A model generated the notes under the pieces. It was not told the DNA's origin. It searched no databases and saw only the letters and a list, made by a program, of their open reading frames with translations. From contig BCIH01000011.1 in the NCBI GenBank assembly GCA_002897115.2, positions 404,804-468,803 of the forward strand: DNA of 64,000 nucleotides, given 5' to 3'. The stretch is from Prototheca cutis (lineage: Eukaryota; Chlorophyta; Trebouxiophyceae; Chlorellales; Chlorellaceae). A program made the position numbers and the translations under genes. Of the stretch, positions 53,801 to 62,800 are shown piece by piece; the stretch's first letter is position 1, and each line of letters opens with the position of its first letter.

Positions 53801-56800
53801 ACCAGCCCCCCCGGCCACCTGCCCGGCAACAAAGGCAGCCAGGGCACCGGGAGTTGGGTAGTCAAACATGGCCGTGATGGGGGCATCCAGTCCAGGGAAC
53901 TGCTGAGTCAGCACTGCTCGCAGCTGGGTTGCAGCCAATGAGTCCAAACCCGACTCCAGGAATGGACTGTCCGGATCCAGGCTCACTCCCAAGCTGGCGA
54001 CAGCAGCCAGAATGGTCTGCAGCACTGACGAGCTTGAAACAGCATTGTCATGACGTGGAGCCGGTGGGCCAGCCACAGGACCCCCCCCAACACCAGGACG
54101 GTGGACGGAACGAGCGTCGGTTGACGCCGGGCCCCTAGTCCGCCTTGCTCGTGCCCGGCCCAGAGGTCCGCCACTTTTGGGCCTGGCAGCGGCGCTCGGC
54201 TCTCCATTCCTGTTTGCCGACGGTCCGCCCCTGTGATCGGTGGTGGCACAAGTGGGATAGCGGCTGCTGTCGACTCATGAGGTGTTCTCATTGATTTTGG
54301 TGATAACTGTCCCCACTCACGAGTCGTGATGAAAAGCAATCCCCTGTAATATAGCATCGCATGGGAGGGAAGGAGGGACAGGTGCTGTCGACACAAAACA
54401 TAATCCTGTCCAACATGCTTGCCTGATCGCCGGCGGTGGGCAGTTAAACTCGGACAGGAATGGCGGCATGGTGCCGCTCCTGGACTTGGAGATGGCATCC
54501 CACAGGAACACATTTGCCGTCAGGAGCTTGGGTGGGAGCTCAGGAACCTGCATCGCGGCACCGCCCACCAAACGGGCCATCAGGCCTAGGCCCTTGCCGG
54601 GGTCAATCACGCCCAAGCCCATGCGCTCCATGGCCGTGATGAAGGCCGGGTTCCTGGCGGCCATGCCACCACCGCCCCAGTTGCCCCACTGGACACACAG
54701 GGCCGGGCGACCGGCTGCCAGAAGGCCATCGGTGAGTCCCTCCAGTGCCGCATTGGCAGCCGCATAACTTCCCTGGCTGGCGGCTGCACTGAAAGCCGCC
54801 AGCGATGAAAACAGCTGCAGCGCTGACAAGGGGGAATTGCCCGTGCCGCCATGCAGCTTGATGCCCCCGGCAACCTTGCCTGGTAAGTTAGGCGGGTTGA
54901 ATGGGTGGTATGTTTCCCTGCTAAGCCACTGTAAGTATACCCAGCGGCTGCTGCACTTTCAAAGGACACCACAAGTATCCAGAGTCCTGAATGCCCAGTC
55001 TCACAATCCCAAACTCCGCACCGCCGTGCTCCATGCAGACGCTGGAAGGGGTGATGTTTGGCAGGGTCTTGGGGTCCAGCACGGCGCCAGCATGCGCGAT
55101 GCCCTGCGGAGTTGGCGAGATTGCGTGTGGTGGCGGCGATTGGGTCCTCCTCTGATAGCACCCAAAAAGGGGCACTTGGCTTAAGAATTCGGCACTGAAT
55201 TCCCCGACAATAGAGCTTGTAGGACAACCACACTCCCCATGGATCCCCTCCAACCCAGATCAGCAATCAATCCACGCACCTTGACTGGAGCAAGTCCTGT
55301 TCCACGTTCCAGAGCATGGATTAGCCCCTCCAGCTCTGCAGCCGAGCCGACATCTGCTCGGGCCACATGAAGCAGTGCCTCTGACCGCAGCAGTCGCCCC
55401 GGCAACGGGGTCTCGCCGCCCCCCCTGCCGGACCGACCCAGCAGCACCAGAGCCGCCTGGCCGCCACTCTGGTGTGCGATCCAAAGGGAGCAGAGCATGC
55501 CCAGGGATCCCAGACCCCCCGTGACCACAGTCAGACCATGCAGGTGCTCTGCTGGCTGGGAGCAGGGCTTGGACAGCTTGCACGGCTCCTGCACCAGCAA
55601 CCGAGGCTGTCCGAGCGTGCCCGCCGTGCTGACGGTGCCGTACATGTCCGTGGGGATCCCGGGTCCTTCGTGAACCGCACTGCCATCAGCAGCACAAGGG
55701 CTGCAGTCATCGACCATGCTGACGAAGACATCACAGCCGGGCACCTCCTGGGCCAGCACCCTCAGGAATCCGGCAGTCCCCCTCGGAGCAGTTTCACCGG
55801 CTCCTGGATGAACACCGGTGCAGCTGGCGGGAAGCACCTGGCGGCCAGCATGCAGATTCTCTAACGCCGCACGAGTCAGGTGGTGGCTGCCTGCCTTCAT
55901 GGCTGCCTGCACTGCCGCAACGGCATGTATTGTGGCTGCCAGGGGAGCACTCTGCGCATTCCAGCGCCCATGCGCCAGGCCTCTTGTTGTTGCCAGCGCT
56001 GCAATCTGCAGATCAACAAGAGAAGAGTGGTGGTCGTTGGGTAGTTGCTGGGTAAGGAGAACCTTTGCCAATGTTTTCTTGGCAAGCCCAGTGACAGAAC
56101 AGCCAAACACGGGGCATCGGTGAGCTCACCCGCAGTGCGCAGCCCAGTTCTGAAGGTGTCTGGGTACCGACACCAGTGACTGCCGAGGGCTTGGGAGCCA
56201 GACCCAGCCGCAGAACAGCTGTGCCGGAGACCAGCTGCTGCGTGCCAGCGAAACCTGCTCCACACCCCGACATTGGCATAGCAGTTGCCCCACTGTCGAT
56301 GGTCTGCCACTCCTGCACATACAGCAGCCGTTGTCGGTCCAGCTGGGCCGTGCTTTCCACCTGCTCTGCCAGGTGGATCGGTCGCGCCTGGAGTTCAGTG
56401 ACGGTCAGATGGCAGTTGGCGCCGGCCAAGCAGTGATCTGTCAGGATGGTGCCGTCTGCCAGCATCGGCTGGCGCCGCCCGGTAACCCAGGGAGTCGCCA
56501 GCTCAGCATCACCCTGTTTGTGATGGCATGCACAGTTTGGTTACCAGATGCGGGGATCGGATGCCTTGCTCAACATGCCATGTTTCTGTTGAATGCAGAG
56601 CACAACAGAGGCATCAGAAAGTGACCGAGCAGCCTCCATTTCCAACGCCCCCATCATTCACACTTGAATAAAACCAAACCAAACAGCATCTACACACACA
56701 GTCGCGACCCAAAATGCCCCGATCGCAAACCATCACCGCACCGCTGGGCAAGTGCTGGCACAGAGGAAGCCAGTCATGCCAGCGACCACCCGAGTCTGCG

Positions 56801-59800
56801 GTGTTTTTTCCTGCTTTCCAACATCTCCAGTGGCAGGGCCGAGATGCAGCACCGAGTCTGACACGGCCGGGTGCGCTCTCCAGCCGTCCCACCGTGGGGC
56901 TCTGATGCATGCAACAGATGTCACGTCCACGAGCTGCTCTTGTTGGAGGGGCAGCAGCCCTGCTGCCGCTGGCACGCTCACTACGGTGCCCTGAGGTCCA
57001 GGACTCACCACAGCACCCCGCTCGAGATCCATCGCAATCTCAGAAGGCCTCATAGCGCTGGCGGTGAGGTGGGTGCGCCCAGCTGGGGCGCTGGTACCGC
57101 CCACCATGGACGCAAGTTGGACGACGCCTGTGCCCAGCTCGAGCACACAGGAAACAAAGATGCCACGGGAGGTCGACAGGGGCAGTGGCGCCGGAATGGC
57201 AACGCTGCTCAGCCCCGCAGCGCCAACGTCGTTGCCGCTGGTCGCCGCCAGAATGGCAGTGGTGCCGCACTCCAGCATGGCTGCGCCAGGCAGTATGGCG
57301 ATGCCCTGGATGACGTGATCCTGCAGGAAAGCAAGGCGCGGCACATGCAGCGCCCCAGCCAGCCTGCACGGTGTTGAGGGTGGTGATGGTCTTTATGTGC
57401 TGAGGCACCACTCGGCTCGTGACGGTCACTGCGTTCAGCTCCTCAGAGAGATGACAACCGACTTGGCAAGAATTCCGACAGCATCTGGGCCACACACGCA
57501 TGTAGTATAGCTTCAAATCCTCGTCCACACCTGACGGAGGTTGGACGGCCCTTGGCGCCGCTGGGCATGCAGGTGCGGAGGATGGCATGGACCGCTGGCA
57601 CAGGCCAGGCGTCGGTGCGTTGCCAGGTGCACTGCAGGACCTGCTGAGAAGCTGGCGATGCCAGGGTTATCCCCAGAAGCTCGGGGGATCGGAATAGGCC
57701 CGAGGCATTGACCCCGCTCATACCAAATGAACTGCATCCGGCCAGGGATGCCGGGTTCATGGCGCCTGCCGGCGCTCCAGTCTAGCAGTGGGGGTGGAGG
57801 TGGTGAAGGCGTCGTATTCAGCTGTTCCAGCGGATTGCTTCTTCTTCACGAGGTGCTGAACCCCTGCCAAACGCACTCACTCCTACAAGAACTGCATCAG
57901 TCCAGCCGAATCACTCCCACGCTACTTGGTGTCCGCACACAGCAGGAGCTGCTTACCCTTGCAATGGCTGGCAGACGCCCGCCGGGACCAAACGACTCCA
58001 GCGCAGATGCCACGTAGGGGTTGAGGGCCTTCACATGCAGCATTGGTGGCACGCCCTTTCCCAGCAGGCATCCAATGGCAGCGACTGCGCCGTGCAGACC
58101 GGCCGCACTCTCCGTGTGCCCCAGACTTGCCTTGGCAGACACTGCAGAGGTTGATTTGGACCAGGTGGGTTGACCCAGGTGGATTGATCACAATTTAGTT
58201 CGACTGATTGCCAGGGATCCAGGGGGAACATTGACGAGTTATCTGCCCACTGCAGAACCCGCCACGCAACCCACCGAGCTGGAGGGGGACAGGTGTGGCA
58301 GGCCTGGCCCGGCCGCTGACAGCAGCGGCCAGAGCGCTGACCTCAATGGGGTCGCCCAGTGGCGTGCCCGTGCCATGCAGGCTTAGCACTGCCAGGTCTG
58401 CCGCGGTGATCATTCCGTCGCAGGAACGTAGGGCCGTCCGAAGCAGTGTCGTCTGTGCCGGGCCATTGGGGGCCGTCAGGCTGCTGGAGCGCCCGTCGTT
58501 GTTGTACGCAGAACCTGTGGGCCAGCGGTGGGGTGGCGAGTCAGAACAAAATTGTGTGCAATTTGAGAGCAGTTGATGGCATTTCCCCCTCCTCATCAGA
58601 GCGTGGCTCGATGTGGATGACAGGTACACCACGCAAGCTATGCGGCAAAAGACGAATTCAGGTCCCCCCCACACATCACAGACCTTGCACGACGGCCAGA
58701 GGCATCTGGGAGGTGCCATTTGGCAGCACATCATTGGGGTCCCTAAGACCTGGACTGTCCCCTCCCACACTGGGACCTCCCAACAGCCGCATGACCGCGA
58801 CGACAACGCCCTCCCCACGGCCGTAGCCGTCGGCCCCTGCATCCAGGGTCTGGGATCGGCCAACTGCAGACAGTGCCGACAGCTGTGCCAGGTGCACAGG
58901 TGTGCTGGGCACGAGGCTCAGATTGGTCCCTGCTGCCACCGCAGCCGCGGCTTCACCGCCCTGCAGCNCCTGCCTGCCCAAGTGCACCGCCACAAGCGAA
59001 GACGAGCATGCAGTATCCAAACCAATGCACGGTCCTGTTGAGAATTTTCAGGAGACAGTGCAGTTTCCGTTGGCCACTTGAGTGTATATCAAGCAGTTTC
59101 TCGTGTGCGGGGACCTTGGCATGCGCCACGTCAAGCGTAGAGAGAGTGGCTCACAAAACAACACACCCACACCCCAAATCTTCATCACCTTGGAAGCCAA
59201 ACGTGTACGACACATGACCGCTGGTAAAGTTGAGGCCACTGCCAGTGAGTGCGGCCACTGTTTCGGGCACGGCCAGCCGGTCCTGGAGCACAGCGTACTC
59301 GGTCCAGACGGAGCCCACAAAGACAGCTGTCCGGGGTCCTTCATCTGCAGACATGCCATTGGCATAAGTGACTGCCTGCAGCGTTTCCTCCAGGAGCAGG
59401 CGGCACTGTGGGTCCAGACCCAGGCACTCTTGGCGTGACAGCTTGAAGACTCCGCCATCAAACCCGCCGACGCCCTCCATCCACACCCCAAAACGGGGGC
59501 CCGTGGCGGCCGCAATCTCGGGCGGCAGCACGAGCGCATCAGCATCCCACCGATCCAGCGGCACCGTCGAGACCAGGTCATCGGCGCCGCTCGTGAGCAT
59601 GGTTGCTGGGGCCATGACTGTCGGCTGGCCCCCCGCACTGCGCTGCGACACGGACCAGATGCATGCGGTGGGGCCGGCATCCCCCGGGGGAGTTGTGCCG
59701 CCGATGCCTGCCGGGGACATGTCGATGCCTCCAACAGGCTCTGCGCCGGCTGTGCCTGCAGTGCTGTCGACGATGTAGCCGGCTAGGGCTGTGACGCTGG

Positions 59801-62800
59801 GATAGTCAAAGGTCACGGTGGCTGGGACCTCCACCCCAAAGCTGCTGATCAGCTCGTTGCGAAGCTCCACAGCCCCTGTGGTCAAGGTGGTTGGCGGTCG
59901 GTTGAGTTTCCGCATGCCACTGAAGTGATCTCCCAATGGGCAGCTCATCCAATATTGCTGTCCTTGGGCAGCAACCATGCTGTTGATTCAGTCAGACATG
60001 CGTGTGTTCACTGCTGGCATGATCGGCGTCAGATCCAAAGCCTTAATCACCCTCCGGTTTGCCAGCCGGCTCGCAGCTCCCAAGCCCACGACAACAACCC
60101 CCCTCCCCAGCACATAGGCAGCACACGCTCAGCAACACACCAATGGAATCGAGCCCTGCGGCCATGAAGGGCTCGTCTACGCCCAGCTCCGATCCCACCA
60201 GCTCGATGGCAATGTCCAGCAGACGGCGCTGGACCTCAGCGTACCGTCGGGGCGCGACCTTCGTGACCCCGGCGCTCGCATGCTCCACATGCTTGGCTAC
60301 GGTAGCCAGATGGTGCAGGCGTACCGTCTCCGCAGCCGCCGACGCGGCCGCAACAGTCTCGGCCGCCAAATCCTTTAGGGACACAAACTTTGCCTCCGAC
60401 AGGCCAANCAGCGGGGTTCCGTTTCCACACCCATCTAGCAGCCAGTGGTGCATCATGGACACCGAAAGACCGGCCTGAACCGCTGCGGCCCAACTCTGAG
60501 CCATGCTTCTTGCCGTGCAGCCCGCCGCCGACCGACCCTTGCAAGCGCCCACCGAGCCGGGAAGGCGCAGCGGGCCGTCGGGTTTGGAAAGCGCGGCAGC
60601 AAGCTGCAGCGCCGCATCCGCCAGTGCCGGATGCGTCCAGGCACGGGCGTACTGAGACGATTCAGGGCCCACCATGTCCAGCTGTGCGCACGCTCCAGCT
60701 GCTGGGCCAGGAGTGAGGATGGCGCCGGGGCTCAGTGCCCCCCTCGTTGCTGGGGTGGCGGCCACCGCGATGTGCCGGCGTGACACGCTTCCTTCTTTAG
60801 CAGTAGGCACAGGTTTGTCAGGGGTATCATGGGTATCCTCTGGTGACGACATGCTCTTCTCGCCGGCACGCTGGCCGTTGACACCAGCCCCCTTGCTGCG
60901 GGGGGTGGCATTCTCCTCCACACTAGTAGTCGTCGGTGAACTCTTGGCGCTGTAAAGTTCCAGGATACTCACGGCGTGAGCCTGCAGCCCAGCTCGCATG
61001 CCTGCGATGGCACTGCCGGTATCTGCCAGACCGACCGTAACCCCGGCGCTCGGACCTCGAAGCTCGACCTCCAGGCGTACCGATGGCCTCGGCGCGGGAA
61101 GAACCAGCGGCGAGGGGAAAGTGATGCCGGCGAGCGCCAGCACCAAACCCGTTGCGGAGCCCGCTACACAGCCTACGGAAGCGAGCCCTGCCTCCATGAG
61201 CAGCATGGTGGGCAGGACGGGCCGACCCTGGACTCGATGATCCTGCAGCCCAGCCAGGCCAGGCACCAGCAGCTTGCTGGACAGACGCAAGATGCCAGAT
61301 GCCGGGTGCGTGGTGACATGGAGCGCCAGAGGGTGCCAGGCCGGCAAGCACCAATGCATGCTGGGCTGCGCGGCCCGGCGCCACAACCCCGTGCTGGAGC
61401 TCTGGGGCTGCAGCTTGTCGAGTTCCAGGCTGGAAGAAAGCACGGCATGCGCATTGGTGCCCTGGAAGGCAAACGCCGAAACGCCACCCGTGTAGGCCTC
61501 CGTTCCAGGCCTGTAGGAGGGGTGAGGTTGGAGAAAAACTTGTCTTGAATGCCAATTTTTGCAGCAATTAGGCACCTCGATTGTGTCATCAGTCTGCAGC
61601 ATGGCAACTAGGCCTGGGCGAGGACCAGTGTTGGCGCCGCAGCAGGTCAACCCGTGTATGACCCAAGGATACCCGGCCGTACAGCAAACACCAATGGGGG
61701 GAGTATCCTTCAGAACCCTCAAAATTCCCCCACACAACCAAACCAAGTTCGCCTTTGCACGACAGGCGCGCCGTCCTGGCGACGAACGACCCAGCCCTTG
61801 GGTCCTGCACTGTCCCTGCCTCGGTCCCTCCCTGCGCCATGCCCGGCAAACACTGCAGCCACGTAGGGATTGATCGCGGCCAGGTGCATGGTCTTGAGCG
61901 ACCGTGATGCACGAGTCAGCCGAGCGGCGAGGTCGGCCAGCCCCACCGCGCCGGCCGCAGGTTCGGCGTGCAGTGTCCTGCTCTTTGAAGCCATGAGCTC
62001 CAGGACATCAGATCGCGGGACCGGAGTTTCTCCCGTGCTGGTAGTACCGCCACCGCTACTAGGCAGCAGCACGCCCATCGCCGAGCCCAGCTCAATGGGG
62101 TCGCCCAGCGCTGTCCCCGTGCCATGCAGTTCTAGCACGGCAATCGCGGTGCTGCCCTCCATCGCGTAGGCCAGTGCGGCACGCATGGCAGCGGCCTGCG
62201 CGGGCCCGTGAGGGGCGGTCAGGCTGCTGGACCGGCCGTCCTGGTTCACCGCTGTTCCACGCAGCACGGCGGGGGCATTCTCGTGAGGCCGGTGCATTGA
62301 CTCGACAGCATCATCAGGAGCAGCTTCCCCCTCGGCAACATCAAATGCGCTGAGCGCCTGCACGACGCAGGCTTCGCCGCGGGCATAGCCATCGGCTCCG
62401 GCATCCAGCACGCGGCAACGGCCAGCCTCACCCAGCATGCCGGCCTTGGCCAGAGCGGCAACGGCCTGGGGTGCCAGGGACAAAAACACGCCCGCGGCCA
62501 ATGCAGCATCGCCAGCATCGGCCAGAGCCGTGCGGGCCAGAAGGTGCGTGGCCACCAGGGCCGAGGAGCAGGCGGTGTCGACGCAAAAGGCGGCACCGTT
62601 CAGGCCCAGTGTGAACGACACGCGCCCCGCGGCGACGCTGAGTGTGCCGCTCTGCGCGCTGTGCGCGCTGAGCCCGTATGCCCGGGCACGAGCACCGTAC
62701 TCAGCGTAGCTGATGCCCACACCCACAGCCGTGGCATTCTCCGTGGGGCTTGCTGCACCGCTGGCGGTCAGGAGGGTCCGCGGATGCAGCGCCGTAACCG

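Noticed and set aside
14240..61450. Hidden AT domains between KS and DH
   Set aside because: The gaps are about 100 residues, too short, and contain no GHSxG elbow; the only hydrolase elbow is GTCLG in the terminal TE.
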